DNA of 64,000 bases, taken from NCBI RefSeq assembly GCF_005938675.2, contig NZ_VCCH02000012.1, forward strand, positions 1-64,000. The letters are read 5' to 3'. This document shows positions 51,802 through 60,656 of this stretch, one piece after another. A program made the translations under genes and the position numbers. This DNA comes from Mycobacterium sp. KBS0706 (GTDB lineage: Bacteria; Pseudomonadota; Alphaproteobacteria; DSM-16000; Inquilinaceae). The number at the start of each line of letters is the position of its first letter. Positions within the stretch are counted from its first letter, which is position 1. The notes below the pieces were generated by a model. The model did not search any database. It was not told the origin of the DNA and saw only the letters and a list, made by a program, of their open reading frames with translations.

Positions 51802-52836
51802 TCAGGCCCCGATCTTGCCGCGCTGCAGTGCACCGGGCGTGGTGCAGATGAACAGCGGGTAAGAATAGACCTCGACGTCGACGAACATGTTCCGCTTCTG
51901 GTCCGGCACGATCATCGAGTATTCTGGCATGCCCGGCGTGTTGACATATTCGAAACTCTCCGCCGGGGAGTTGATCTCCTCGAACACGCCGGGAGCGTTG
52001 TCCGGGAAGAACTTCACCTTGTCGGTCGCGACCGCGACGGTGGTGCCGTCATCGGTGCCGCGATAGTTCTCCCAGCTGATGCCGCCGAAGTTGAAGGCCT
52101 GCCAGGCGGTGCCCTCGCGCAGATTCGCCGCCGCTTCCCAGTTCAGGTAGGTCTTCTCGACATCCGGATGGGTGATCAGCGCGTCCCAGAAGTCGTCGCC
52201 GCAGAGGGCGTGGACGCCGCTGCCCTGGACCATCATGCCCTTGGCGCCGCGGGTCACCTTGCGCACCACGTCGTTGCACTTCTTGCGAAGGGCCCCGGGC
52301 GTCGGGCTGGCGTTGTTGAGATCGAAGGCGACTTCGGCCGGCTGGGACACGCCCCACTCGGTGAACCAGTTGTAGATGACCGACCCGTCGGCATCGAGAA
52401 CGATGCCTTGGACCGCACCCAGGCGCATGTTCTCCTTGGTCAACTCGACGTCACGGCGGATGCCGACAGGACCGTCCAGCCGACGGGCGACCTCGGCCTG
52501 CACCTGCATCAGCTCGGTCTCGCTGCCAAAGGCGCGGATGCCCTGGATTTCCTCGGCGCGGATCGTGTCGCCCTTGGCGATCCGACGCGTGCCGAAATAG
52601 CGCAGGTTGCGCTTCTCGGCGCCGCGCTGCTGGATCGGAGCGCCGCGCTGATCGGTCTGGATGACCTTCAGCGTGCCGTTCATCTCCTCGATCGCCGCGG
52701 CGGTCGTGGTGATCGGATGCGGCGTGAACAGACCCAGCGCGCCCAGCCGTCGCGGCTGATAGGGCGTGCGGGTGATCGCCTGGGTCATGGACACCATCGA
52801 GAAGGCGTCCTGGTTGAAGATGTCCATCGTGGCCAT
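51802..52836 (-). CDS. major capsid protein, lambda gpE family
   Basis: 344 residues. The sequence runs MATMDIFNQDAFSMVSMTQAITR, TPYQPRRLGALGLFTP, FGTRRIAKGDTIRAEEIQGIRAFGSETEL and VYSYPLFICTTPGALQRGKI, all typical of the lambda E-type (Phage_cap_E) capsid proteins with the HK97 fold. GAGGAGG eight bases before ATG 52,836 fits a highly expressed gene. It follows the decoration-protein gene as in lambda (D then E). Confidence 0.9.
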   Translation of the reverse strand: MATMDIFNQDAFSMVSMTQAITRTPYQPRRLGALGLFTPHPITTTAAAIEEMNGTLKVIQTDQRGAPIQQRGAEKRNLRYFGTRRIAKGDTIRAEEIQGIRAFGSETELMQVQAEVARRLDGPVGIRRDVELTKENMRLGAVQGIVLDADGSVIYNWFTEWGVSQPAEVAFDLNNASPTPGALRKKCNDVVRKVTRGAKGMMVQGSGVHALCGDDFWDALITHPDVEKTYLNWEAAANLREGTAWQAFNFGGISWENYRGTDDGTTVAVATDKVKFFPDNAPGVFEEINSPAESFEYVNTPGMPEYSMIVPDQKRNMFVDVEVYSYPLFICTTPGALQRGKIGA

Positions 52837-52899
52837 TGTTGCGCCCTCCTCGGCGCGCGCTGTTGCCGGCGCTCGCCGGCTGCGTGTGGGGAGGGCGCC

Positions 52900-53544
52900 T
52901 CAGCGCCCGATGATGCCGGCGGGTGCGGCCAACTGCAGCAGGGCTGCGGCCTTCTGGTTGGTGGTGGCGCCGGTGAAATACACCAGCTCGGCGGCGTTCA
53001 CCTCCGCGTCGCGGACGATCGCGACACCCGGTGTGTCGGCCGCGGTGGCATCCACGGCATCGAACAGGATCGCCGCGGCATACTGCGACCCGTCGGTGTT
53101 CGCCGGGTTCCACTCCTTCAGCTTGCTGGAGCCGGAGACCGTGATCCGGAACTGATCGCCGGCGGCGAAGTCGGTGGCACCATCGGCCAGGGTGAAGGCC
53201 AGGCCGCCGCCGGAGAAGGCGACCGCCACGGTGCCGTTGCCGACCGTGACGCCGTCCGGGTCCTCGACCACGAACTCGCCGGCATTGGCCGCGGCGGCGA
53301 CGATGGTCAGGACATAGACGCCCAGCTTGGCGGCGCCGCTGACCGTCACCGTGCCCATGGTGCCGTTGCCGGTGTTGCCGGCGGCGGCGGCCGAAGCGGC
53401 GGTGCCGCTGGTGACCTTGCCGACGACGTGGCCGGCCTTCAGGTCCTGGCCGGACAGGACAATCACCGCATCGCGGCTGCGGCTGCCATTGGCCTCGCTG
53501 ACGATGAACTCGCCGGCGTGGGTGCCTTCCGTAAGAACCGTCAT
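52900..53544 (-). CDS. head decoration protein, lambda gpD-like
   Basis: 214 residues. Decoration-type sequence appears in GTHAGEFIVSEANGSRSRDAVIV and in the C-terminal NTDGSQYAAAILFDAVDAT with VNAAELVYFTGAT. Between them (about 45-140) lies an extra beta-rich Ala/Gly/Val module (SGAAKLGVYVLTIVAAAANAGEFVVEDPDG), making it about twice the length of lambda gpD (110). It should sit on the capsid surface and stabilise it. GAGGAGG precedes the ATG. Confidence 0.83.
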   Translation of the reverse strand: MTVLTEGTHAGEFIVSEANGSRSRDAVIVLSGQDLKAGHVVGKVTSGTAASAAAAGNTGNGTMGTVTVSGAAKLGVYVLTIVAAAANAGEFVVEDPDGVTVGNGTVAVAFSGGGLAFTLADGATDFAAGDQFRITVSGSSKLKEWNPANTDGSQYAAAILFDAVDATAADTPGVAIVRDAEVNAAELVYFTGATTNQKAAALLQLAAPAGIIGR

Positions 53545-53554
53545 GGTTCCCTCC

Positions 53555-54043
53555 TCAGTTCTTGCCGCTGGCGCGGGCGGGGCCGCGGACCTTGGCGAAG
53601 GCGCGATCCCAGCCGCCGGTGGCGGCAGCCGCCTCGGCCGCGCCGGCCGGGGCGTGGTGCGGGTCGATCGGCGCGTCCTTGCCGACCTTGGCGTCGCGGC
53701 GCTGCAGCAGCTCCTTGCGCGCGCCGGCGACGTCGAGGCCGCGGCGGACCATGTCCTGCGCCAGGCTCAGCGGCTCGTTGGCCAGCTGGCACAGGTCCAT
53801 GATCTCCAGTGCCGCGGCGCGGCCGTCGGCCGGGGCGGCAGCGGCAGGCTGGGCCGGGGCCGCCGGGGCGGCCGGAGCCGCAGGCGCGGCCGCGGCCGGT
53901 GCTGCAGCCGGGGTCGCAGGCGCATCGGCATTGCCGCTGCCCTCGCCCCCGTCCTGTCCGTCGTCGGGATTGCCCGGCTCGACGGTCGCCGGGTCCTTCT
54001 GCTTGTCGGCGGTGGGCTGCACCGCCGCTTTGCGGATCGCCAT
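53555..54043 (-). CDS. nested capsid scaffold protein (Nu3-like internal start)
   Basis: Inside the protease gene, ATG 54,043 (MAIRKAAVQPTADKQKDP) is preceded by GAGGAG with seven-base spacing, and the frame continues to the shared stop, giving 162 residues. The sequence is Pro/Ala-rich, then helical and charged, with no protease residues, just as lambda Nu3 is made from within gene C. The ribosome-binding site is seen; the scaffold role follows from the lambda precedent. Confidence 0.72.
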   Translation of the reverse strand: MAIRKAAVQPTADKQKDPATVEPGNPDDGQDGGEGSGNADAPATPAAAPAAAAPAAPAAPAAPAQPAAAAPADGRAAALEIMDLCQLANEPLSLAQDMVRRGLDVAGARKELLQRRDAKVGKDAPIDPHHAPAGAAEAAAATGGWDRAFAKVRGPARASGKN

Positions 54044-54955
54044 CTGGTTGCTCCTCGTGGCGGTGGAGCGCGGCACCGAAGCGCCGCGCGGGGATGCCGC
54101 CGGCGAGATCTCGGCCGACAGCAGGGTGATGGTTTCCTCGAAGGTTGCGACCTGGTCGGCCAACCCAAGCGCGATCGCCTGGTCCGGACCGAAGCACCCG
54201 GCCTCGGTGGCGCGCACCGCTGCCGGCGTCATCCCGCGATTCCGGGCCACGGTCTCGACGAACAGGTCGTAGATGCGGTCGACCTCGGCCTGCTCGTCCG
54301 CGCGGGCCCGGTCGCTCAGCGGGGCGTGCGGCCAGAAGTCGATCTTCTTCGCCCCGGCGAAGATGGGCGTATAGGCGTAGCCGAGCGCCTCGTCCTCGCC
54401 GCTGATGTCGACATGCACGGCGACGACGCCGATCGAGCCGACGCCGGACACGCGCGGCATGCAGATCCGCTCGCAGGCCGACGCGATGGCGTAGGCGGCG
54501 GAATAGGCCGAGCAGCTGGCGACCGCCCAGATCGGCTTGTCGCCCCGGCCGGCATGGATCTCGTCGACCAGGTCGAACACGTCGTCCGCGGCGCCGCCGC
54601 CGGAATCGATGTCCAGCACGATGGCCTGCACCGTGGCGTCGCCCCGGGCGGCCCGCAGGTCGTCCGCGATGTCGGCATAGCTGCGCAGGCCGGACAGCGC
54701 GTCGAGGCCATAGGCCCGGGCCACCAGGCTGCCATGCACGTCAATGACGGCGATGGTCGGCGCCCCGTGCATCGCGATGCTACCGGCATCGGCCCGGGGG
54801 CCGGGCACCGGATCCTCCACCCCGGCCAGCACCGGCAGGCCCATGCGCGGGGCGACGACATTGACGATGGTGGCCAGCTTGCGCGGGTGGATCAGCAGCG
54901 GCGCCCCGAACAGCCGGGTCGCAATCTGCGGATAGGCCAGCAGTCCCTTGCTCAT
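53555..54955 (-). CDS. S49-family capsid maturation protease, lambda gpC-like
   Basis: 466 residues. Residues about 65-290 are an S49 (SppA-like) serine protease: IDVHGSLV, VLDIDSGGGAADDVFDL, then VASCSAYSAAYAIASACERI carrying the Ser nucleophile (about S152) and GAKKIDFWPHAPLS the Lys. The C-terminal third (about 305-466) is Ala/Pro-rich and then helical and is also made separately from an internal start. The protease processes the portal and scaffold in the prohead. The start overlaps the portal stop. Confidence 0.87.
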   Translation of the reverse strand: MSKGLLAYPQIATRLFGAPLLIHPRKLATIVNVVAPRMGLPVLAGVEDPVPGPRADAGSIAMHGAPTIAVIDVHGSLVARAYGLDALSGLRSYADIADDLRAARGDATVQAIVLDIDSGGGAADDVFDLVDEIHAGRGDKPIWAVASCSAYSAAYAIASACERICMPRVSGVGSIGVVAVHVDISGEDEALGYAYTPIFAGAKKIDFWPHAPLSDRARADEQAEVDRIYDLFVETVARNRGMTPAAVRATEAGCFGPDQAIALGLADQVATFEETITLLSAEISPAASPRGASVPRSTATRSNQMAIRKAAVQPTADKQKDPATVEPGNPDDGQDGGEGSGNADAPATPAAAPAAAAPAAPAAPAAPAQPAAAAPADGRAAALEIMDLCQLANEPLSLAQDMVRRGLDVAGARKELLQRRDAKVGKDAPIDPHHAPAGAAEAAAATGGWDRAFAKVRGPARASGKN

Positions 54956-56463
54956 CGCGATCCTCCCTGCCCATCGGGCACATCCGGGCTCGGCAGCACG
55001 GTCCCGCCCGGCCGGGCCTGGGTCAGGCCGGCGGCGCTGGTCTTCCGCGCGTCCGTGTCGAGCACCAGGCCCAGCTTGTCGGCACGAGCGTTGTCGGCCG
55101 CGATCTCGCGGTCGACCCGCTCGACGTCGTCGCCGCGCTCGCTGACCACCTGGCGCCGGCTCTTGGTGCCGCCGCGGATCGCGGCCTGGTCGGCCGCCTC
55201 CTCCTGCGCCGGGTTGACGTAGCGCCAGCCCGGCGCGACCCAGGCCACGCGGCGGAATGGCCGCGGGTTGGCGGCATAGCCAGGCGCGGCCAGGGCACCG
55301 GCCAGCACCGCCTCATCCATCCAGCGGGCCCAGATCGGCCGGCACAGCTGGAAGGCCAGGGTCTGCTCCTGCTCCGCTTCGCAGCGGCGCTGGAACTCGT
55401 TCAGCCCGGCGCGGATCGAGGAGAAGTTCACCCCCGTCAGGTCGCCGGTCAGTTGCTCATAGGTCACACCGATGCCGACCGCGATGGCCCGCAGGTTGAC
55501 GCGCATGAACTGCTCGTAGCTGCCGCCGACATCGGCGGGCTCAGCGAATTTGATGTCTTCTCCGGGCTTCAGGAACTGCGTCGTGCCAGGTTCCATCACC
55601 CCGCCGGTACCGGTCTCCGGATCCGCCGCTCCGACCAGCCCGGCCGTGTCCGCCTCCTGCGAGGTGATGAAGGCCGTGAACATGGCGGCGAACTTCTTGC
55701 GCACCACCTCGGCATCGCCATACTCCAGCATGTCGCGGATCTTCAGGATCACGCTCGACAGCCAGGGATAGCCACGGACCTGGCCGGGCCGCAGCGGCTT
55801 GAAGATGTGCAGCACCTCCGACGCCGGCACCCGCACCGGGATCATGCTGACGTTGCCAGTCAGGATCTCGCCGGGGTGCTTCTGATACAGCCAGTAGGCG
55901 ACGCGCTGCCCGGTCGTGTCGAACTCGACGCCGCAGATGATCTGGTTGCCGTTCGGCAGCGGCTCGGTCTTCTCGACCGGCAGATGGTCGGCCTCGATCA
56001 CCTGGATCTGCAGCGGCACCGACAGGCCGTCCGTCGACCGGCGTGGCCGGAAGCGGATCAGCACCTCGCCGGCCTCGATCACCGACCGGGCCGCCAGGCG
56101 CTGCTGGCCGTAGAAATCGGTCAGGCCGTCGGCGTCGCTCTCGTCCGTCCAGTCCAGCCACAGCTCCTGCAGCGCCTCGCGGAACGCCTCGTCCTTCGCC
56201 CGGCTCATCGGCTTGATGCCGGTTCCCACCAGGTTGGCGGCATAGGTCTCGATGCCGTTTCCCGCCCACGGATCCTTGCGGGCGAGGTCGCGTGACCGGG
56301 CGCGCAGCCAGGTCAGCGATCCGCTGAGGATGGCGTTGATGCCGGACGAGCTCGGCCGCCAGTGGCGCAGCCGGCGCCCCTGTCCCGCGCCGTCGAAATC
56401 CGGCTCGCCGCCGATGTACAGCCTGGTCCCCTTGATCCGGGTGCGGGTGGCGGCGGGGGTCAC
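54952..56463 (-). CDS. portal protein, lambda gpB family
   Basis: 503 residues. RARSRDLARKDPWAGNGIETYAANLVGTGIKP, LAARSVIEAGEVLIRF, HIFKPLRPGQVRGYPWLSSVI and GITYEQLTGDLTGVNFSSIRAGLNEF-type sequence are conserved in the lambda-type portal family. Twelve copies form the DNA entry ring of the capsid. The GTG at 56,463 is chosen because it overlaps the gpW TGA (GTGA) and has GGGGG eight bases upstream; GTG 56,469 is also in frame. Confidence 0.88.
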   Translation of the reverse strand: MTPAATRTRIKGTRLYIGGEPDFDGAGQGRRLRHWRPSSSGINAILSGSLTWLRARSRDLARKDPWAGNGIETYAANLVGTGIKPMSRAKDEAFREALQELWLDWTDESDADGLTDFYGQQRLAARSVIEAGEVLIRFRPRRSTDGLSVPLQIQVIEADHLPVEKTEPLPNGNQIICGVEFDTTGQRVAYWLYQKHPGEILTGNVSMIPVRVPASEVLHIFKPLRPGQVRGYPWLSSVILKIRDMLEYGDAEVVRKKFAAMFTAFITSQEADTAGLVGAADPETGTGGVMEPGTTQFLKPGEDIKFAEPADVGGSYEQFMRVNLRAIAVGIGVTYEQLTGDLTGVNFSSIRAGLNEFQRRCEAEQEQTLAFQLCRPIWARWMDEAVLAGALAAPGYAANPRPFRRVAWVAPGWRYVNPAQEEAADQAAIRGGTKSRRQVVSERGDDVERVDREIAADNARADKLGLVLDTDARKTSAAGLTQARPGGTVLPSPDVPDGQGGSR

Positions 56464-56672
56464 CGGCACAGCCCCCGGCGGCTGGACAGCAGTACCTGCC
56501 GCGGCGGCGGGTTGCCGGCCTCGGTGGCCAGCGCCTCCTCGACCAGGCGAAGCGCCTCCTTCAGGTCGGCCATCGACCGGTACTCGACCGACCGGCCGTT
56601 GTGGGTGACGCGCAGCGTCCCGTTCACGATCGCCTTCTGCAAGGCGTCGCGCTCTGCGGTGGTGTAGGCCAT
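56460..56672 (-). CDS. head-tail joining protein, gpW family
   Basis: 70 residues: MAYTTAERDALQKAIVNGTLRVTHNGRSVEYRSMADLKEALRLVEEAL. The small alpha/beta pattern with a central hairpin (RVTHNGRSVEYRS) matches phage lambda gpW, which seals the filled head before tail joining. Its place between terminase and portal genes is the same as in lambda. Confidence 0.85.
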   Translation of the reverse strand: MAYTTAERDALQKAIVNGTLRVTHNGRSVEYRSMADLKEALRLVEEALATEAGNPPPRQVLLSSRRGLCR

Positions 56673-56673
56673 G

Positions 56674-58671
56674 CTACCTCGCGAGAGAGCTGCGCAGCAC
56701 CCGGCCGCGCCCTGCGGGCCGGGGCTGCGGCGACGCCGGCGGCGGTGCCGGTGTCTCAGGGGCCGGTGCCGCCGCGACGATCGGGCGGCTCGGCTCGAAC
56801 AGGTCGGGATGCGCGGCGTTTCGGATCTCGGCGCCGGCTGCGGCCAGGCGCGCCTCGATCTCGTCCGCCGCCTTGTCGGTCAGGGCACGCCAGCCGCAGC
56901 GGATCGCCGCGGCCTCGGCATAGATCGCGGTGTCCAGCGCCTCGTTGTCCTGCGCCTCCGGCTTGGTCCAGACATAAACCGTGAAGCCGTCGGCCCGCTT
57001 CTTCGGGGTGCGCCGTTCGGAGCACAGCTCCTGGAAATACTCGTCCTCGAGCCCCTGTGGGAAGCCGACGAAGCCGCGCTCCTGCGGATCGTCCTTGGCC
57101 AGGGCGGTGTACAGCGTCGTCTTCAGGCCGGACACGCCGACATTGTAGAACCGCTTCTGGCGCTTGCGCGGCTTGCCGTCCGGCTTCTTGTCGGTCTGGG
57201 TGGCGGCCAGCGGCGGCGCCGTCTCGCTCCGGGCGCCGCGAACCATGATCACCCTGGTTTCCGGGTGCTTCTTCGCCCAGTCCTCGACGTCGCGGGTCCA
57301 GGCGTTGCCGTCGATCGCCAGCATCTGCAGCTTGCGGTGCGGTACGCGCTCGCCGCCATGCTCGTCCGGCCAGGTCTCCAGCAGCAGCTCGTCCAGCTTC
57401 GTCCGGCAGGCGTCGGTCGAGATGTGGCCCGGGATGACCCGGTACTCCACCACCCAGCGGCGGCCATCGCGGCCGAAGGCCTGAAACTGGACCTCGACAT
57501 GATCCTTCTGACAGTCGGCGCCGGCAACGAAGATCAGTCCGCCATGGGGGATGACGCCGAGCTTGTGGCCGAACTCCTTGGCCCGGTCGCGCAGCGCCTC
57601 CCATGGAGGGCTCTCGCCGACGCCCTTGTACGCCCGGCCGATGGTGTCGTTCAGGAACACCATTTCTGCGGCCGGGTTGCCTTTGGCCTTGATCCAGGCC
57701 CGGGCGATATTGGCCCAGGACTGCGAGGGCGAATAGGCGGCCCAGATGTAGAACGAAAGGTCGGCCGCGCCAGGGTTGTTCGCGACCCAGTCGCCGCTGG
57801 CGATCATCTGGTTGCGGTGCCGCTCCTCGATCCGCTCGTCGCAGGCGACGCAGGTGAAATGCGCGTCGTCCGGATCGGCCTCATCGAGGCCGGCCAGCAT
57901 GTTCTCCCAGACCAACTCCTGCATCACACCACAATGTGGGCAGGGGACGTGGTAATGCTCCTGGGTTCCGGCCTTGTAGTTCCGCGTAATGCGGCAATTG
58001 TGCTCCAGCAGCGGAGTCGAGACCTTGAAGATCTTGGCGAACAGGAAGGCCATAGACCGGCTGTCGGCGCCGGTCTCGCTGTCGCCGGCCTTGAGCACCT
58101 CCCATTTCGACAGGTCGTCCTGGATTTGAACCCGGGCCGACTTCATCGAGACGGCCGGGCCGCTGTTCGACCCGGCGACGGTCAAGGCGCCGCGACCGTC
58201 CTGCCGCTCGTAGTACAGGATGCTCTGCTGCCCGCTCCGGCTCCGCTCCTCCCCGAGCAGTTCCCGCAGCCGCGGCGTGTTTCTGATCATGGGCTTCCAC
58301 TTGGTGCGGACCCATTCCGTCGCGTTGCTCTCGGTCGGGTGGTAGTAGATGACCTGGCACGGGTCGAGGTCCAGCGAACCTCCGACAAACACCTGGCAGA
58401 TCACCGACTTCCCGATCTGGGCGCTGCCCATCAGCGTGACGATCCGCGCCGGGTGGTCCGGCGACAAGCCCTCAAGGATGCGCTTGAACTGCGGCATCCG
58501 CCGCGGATCGTAGCGCCCAGGGAACGGGCTCTCCTCACCGAACCGCACATACTCATGGGCCCAGGCCGAATAGTCCGGCGGCGCCGGCGGCTCCAGCACC
58601 TTCTGCGCGACCGTGGCGAAGAGCCAATCGAGGTTCGCCAGGGGACGGAAGTCGGCAGCGACGTCGCTCAT
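56674..58671 (-). CDS. terminase large subunit, GpA family
   Basis: 665 residues. The N-terminal ATPase has Walker A MGSAQIGKSV (residues 81-90) and the RFGEESPFPGRYDPRRMPQFKRILEGLSPDHPARIVTLMG-type lead-in of the GpA family. CPHCGVMQELVWENM and TCVACDERIEERHR form a zinc-binding pair of CxxC motifs. The C-terminal nuclease domain holds VAGADCQKDHVEVQ, LAIDGNAWTRDVEDW and similar acidic residues. It pumps and cuts the DNA during packaging. Confidence 0.92.
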   Translation of the reverse strand: MSDVAADFRPLANLDWLFATVAQKVLEPPAPPDYSAWAHEYVRFGEESPFPGRYDPRRMPQFKRILEGLSPDHPARIVTLMGSAQIGKSVICQVFVGGSLDLDPCQVIYYHPTESNATEWVRTKWKPMIRNTPRLRELLGEERSRSGQQSILYYERQDGRGALTVAGSNSGPAVSMKSARVQIQDDLSKWEVLKAGDSETGADSRSMAFLFAKIFKVSTPLLEHNCRITRNYKAGTQEHYHVPCPHCGVMQELVWENMLAGLDEADPDDAHFTCVACDERIEERHRNQMIASGDWVANNPGAADLSFYIWAAYSPSQSWANIARAWIKAKGNPAAEMVFLNDTIGRAYKGVGESPPWEALRDRAKEFGHKLGVIPHGGLIFVAGADCQKDHVEVQFQAFGRDGRRWVVEYRVIPGHISTDACRTKLDELLLETWPDEHGGERVPHRKLQMLAIDGNAWTRDVEDWAKKHPETRVIMVRGARSETAPPLAATQTDKKPDGKPRKRQKRFYNVGVSGLKTTLYTALAKDDPQERGFVGFPQGLEDEYFQELCSERRTPKKRADGFTVYVWTKPEAQDNEALDTAIYAEAAAIRCGWRALTDKAADEIEARLAAAGAEIRNAAHPDLFEPSRPIVAAAPAPETPAPPPASPQPRPAGRGRVLRSSLAR

Positions 58672-59294
58672 CCCTGCGGCTCGTCCTCTTCGGCCTGCTG
58701 GCTGGTCGCGACGCCGGCGGCGGTCGCGCCCATCTGGTCGGCGATCTTCTGGCGGACGGATCGGAAACCGCGGCGCAGCGCCAGGATCACGCTCTTCCTG
58801 TCGCCGGTCGGAACAGCCAGCAGCTCGTCGGCCAGGTCAGGGAACGCCGCCTCGATCAGCGCCATCAGCTCGACCAGGCGGCGCGACCAGGCCGGCTGGA
58901 TCTCCGCGGTCCGCACCCAGGTGCCGTTGCTCGCCAGCAGCTCGGCCCGGGCCCGCAGCGCCTGCGTCTCCTTGAGCTCGGCATTCGCCCGCACCAGCCG
59001 CTGCTGGTCGTTGTTCAGCGCCGGAGGAATCGCCGCGGCCGCGCTGGCAGCCGAGGCCTGGGCCGCCCGCTGGATCGGATCCAGCGTCAGGTCCAACTGC
59101 CGCAGCGCCTCGTCGACAACGATACGCTCGACGCCGTCCTCGTGGTCGAGCGCCCGGCCGCTGATCTTCCCGTCCTTCACGTACCCGGTGACGGCCGCCT
59201 TCGACCGGCCGATCATGCGGCTGAACTCGGCCTTGGACACGACGCGTCGGGCAGCGCCGTCACCGGCGCCGCCAGCACTGGCTGCGATGGTCAT
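58668..59294 (-). CDS. terminase small subunit, Nu1-like DNA-packaging protein
   Basis: 208 residues. Residues about 15-65 form a winged-helix-like DNA-binding domain (VVSKAEFSRMIGRSKAAVTGYVKDGKI, then RIVVDEALRQLDL), as in lambda Nu1. The rest is a helical region (about 90-150, RLVRANAELKETQALRARAELLASNGTWV) that may bind the large subunit. It should recognise the phage cos/pac site. The start has GGAG seven bases upstream and the stop overlaps terL. Confidence 0.8.
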   Translation of the reverse strand: MTIAASAGGAGDGAARRVVSKAEFSRMIGRSKAAVTGYVKDGKISGRALDHEDGVERIVVDEALRQLDLTLDPIQRAAQASAASAAAAIPPALNNDQQRLVRANAELKETQALRARAELLASNGTWVRTAEIQPAWSRRLVELMALIEAAFPDLADELLAVPTGDRKSVILALRRGFRSVRQKIADQMGATAAGVATSQQAEEDEPQG

Positions 59295-59603
59295 GACGAT
59301 GCTCCGATTGAACCTATGAACGGGCTGGCCGTTCAGGCGTTAACCCTGTCGTGAACCCCTAAATCTGCCCACCCCAAACTCCATTGCTGCCCGTATACGT
59401 CGGGCGGCCGGAAGGACCCAAAGGGGTGGGGGCCCCCAGGGTTTCGGCGTTACACCACAACAAGTTTCAACGCAGTAATGTCAGGACCGATCCGGCCTGA
59501 ACGACGAAGCCCGCCGCGGCGGTGCCGGGCGGGCTCGGTGGACGCACGCTGCGTTCCTGCTCGAAGTCAATAGTCATAAACCTGGGGGCTGTCAAGCACC
59601 CGT
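59295..59603. other. intergenic region upstream of terS, candidate packaging (cos) region
   Basis: 309 bp with no supported gene. It contains the palindrome TGGGGGCCCCCA (about 59,428-59,439) within a G/C-rich run, and an 8-bp hairpin (AGCCCGCC near 59,508 with GGCGGGCT near 59,535). In lambda-like phages cos lies directly upstream of the small terminase gene, so this is the first place to look. No other signal is evident. Confidence 0.4.
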
Positions 59604-60410
59604 TCACCAATAGGTGGTGGCATTAAACCCGGTGATGACGTGGTCGCGCAGCGCGACCCCGGCCAGCGCCCGCTGCAGCGACGTCATCGCCTCATGCCAG
59701 CGCCGATACGCGCCCTGCTGCCACATGATCCACTCGATCGACGGCGCCCAGTTGAGCGGGCAGTACATCACCTCGACTGTCCTGGCCTTCGGCACGTCCC
59801 GCATCCTGCGGCGCCGCTCGTCCCATTCCTGTTCGAAGTACTCCTCCGACACCCGCTCAGCCACCAGCTGACGGTACTCGACCCGGTTCCCCTCGATCGC
59901 CTGCCGCTCTCGCCACTCGGCGGCATTGCGATAGGTCTTCAGGTCCATCCACCCCCAATTGACATCCCGATCGCGCACTGCGATCTCAGGCCACGCGCGC
60001 GGCAGGCACGATGGCCACTCTGGAGCATCGCCGAGGCGGGCGTGGAAGGCGACGATCGGATCCTTGACCCGGTCTGCCAGGGCCACTGCGTCCGGATGTA
60101 CCCGGTCATTGAGCCCCTTGTGCTGGCCCCCGTCGACCGTGCAGCCGAGCCGCCGGATGTCCTCGACCCGACCGTGCCGCGAGACGGGCACAGGCTCATC
60201 CCCATCCAGCTCACGCTCCGCCTCGAACAGCCCGCGGCCGGTGACGATGTCGACCCGCTGCACTTGGTACGCCCAGACGCACAGGTCGAACAGGTCCAGG
60301 TGCCGCTTCACCACGCGCCGCTCATGGTCGGGCCGAACGCCGGTTCCGGCGGTTCTGGCATTATTCCGACGATGTTCCGATCTCAGTTCCGGCTTACCTA
60401 TTGATTTCAT
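59604..60410 (-). CDS. phage protein, unknown function
   Basis: 268 residues, basic and hydrophilic. N-terminal basic stretch (PELRSEHRRNNARTAGTG), then HLDLFDLCVWAYQVQRVDIVTGRGLFE, a middle region NWGWMDLKTYRNAAEWRERQ, and a Trp-rich end (NWAPSIEWIMWQQGAYRRWHEAM). A similar layout occurs in uncharacterised phage proteins near terminase genes; I cannot assign a role. AGGA seven bases before ATG 60,410 supports the start. The CGGAACCG repeat cluster begins within its 5' end. Confidence 0.55.
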   Translation of the reverse strand: MKSIGKPELRSEHRRNNARTAGTGVRPDHERRVVKRHLDLFDLCVWAYQVQRVDIVTGRGLFEAERELDGDEPVPVSRHGRVEDIRRLGCTVDGGQHKGLNDRVHPDAVALADRVKDPIVAFHARLGDAPEWPSCLPRAWPEIAVRDRDVNWGWMDLKTYRNAAEWRERQAIEGNRVEYRQLVAERVSEEYFEQEWDERRRRMRDVPKARTVEVMYCPLNWAPSIEWIMWQQGAYRRWHEAMTSLQRALAGVALRDHVITGFNATTYW

Positions 60411-60549
60411 TGTATATTCCTATAATCGGAACCAAATTCGAGGCATACGGTCACTCTCAACGCACGCGCGCACCCGCGTTTAGGGCCGTCCCGACATCGG
60501 CTTATCCGGTTCCGATCCGGCCTTTCCCATGCGATATCAACAGCTTGGC

Positions 60550-60599
60550 CGGAACCGAGGTCGGAACCGGGCCGGAACCGACCGGAACCGCAGTTCCGG
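60550..60599. repeat. tandem CGGAACCG iteron-like cluster
   Basis: CGGAACCG occurs at 60,550, 60,562, 60,573 and 60,583 (spacing 12, 11 and 10 bases, about one helical turn), followed by an inverted GTTCCGG at 60,593-60,599. Related single copies or inverted forms lie at about 60,342, 60,374, 60,386, 60,427 and 60,508. The cluster lies between the primase gene and the 59,604-60,410 gene, and it may be a replication origin or multi-site operator. Confidence 0.6.
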
Positions 60600-60656
60600 C
60601 TAAGCCCTTGATGTGCCGTCGGAGGGGGTGACAGGGGCCTGCCCTGCGGCCGCACG

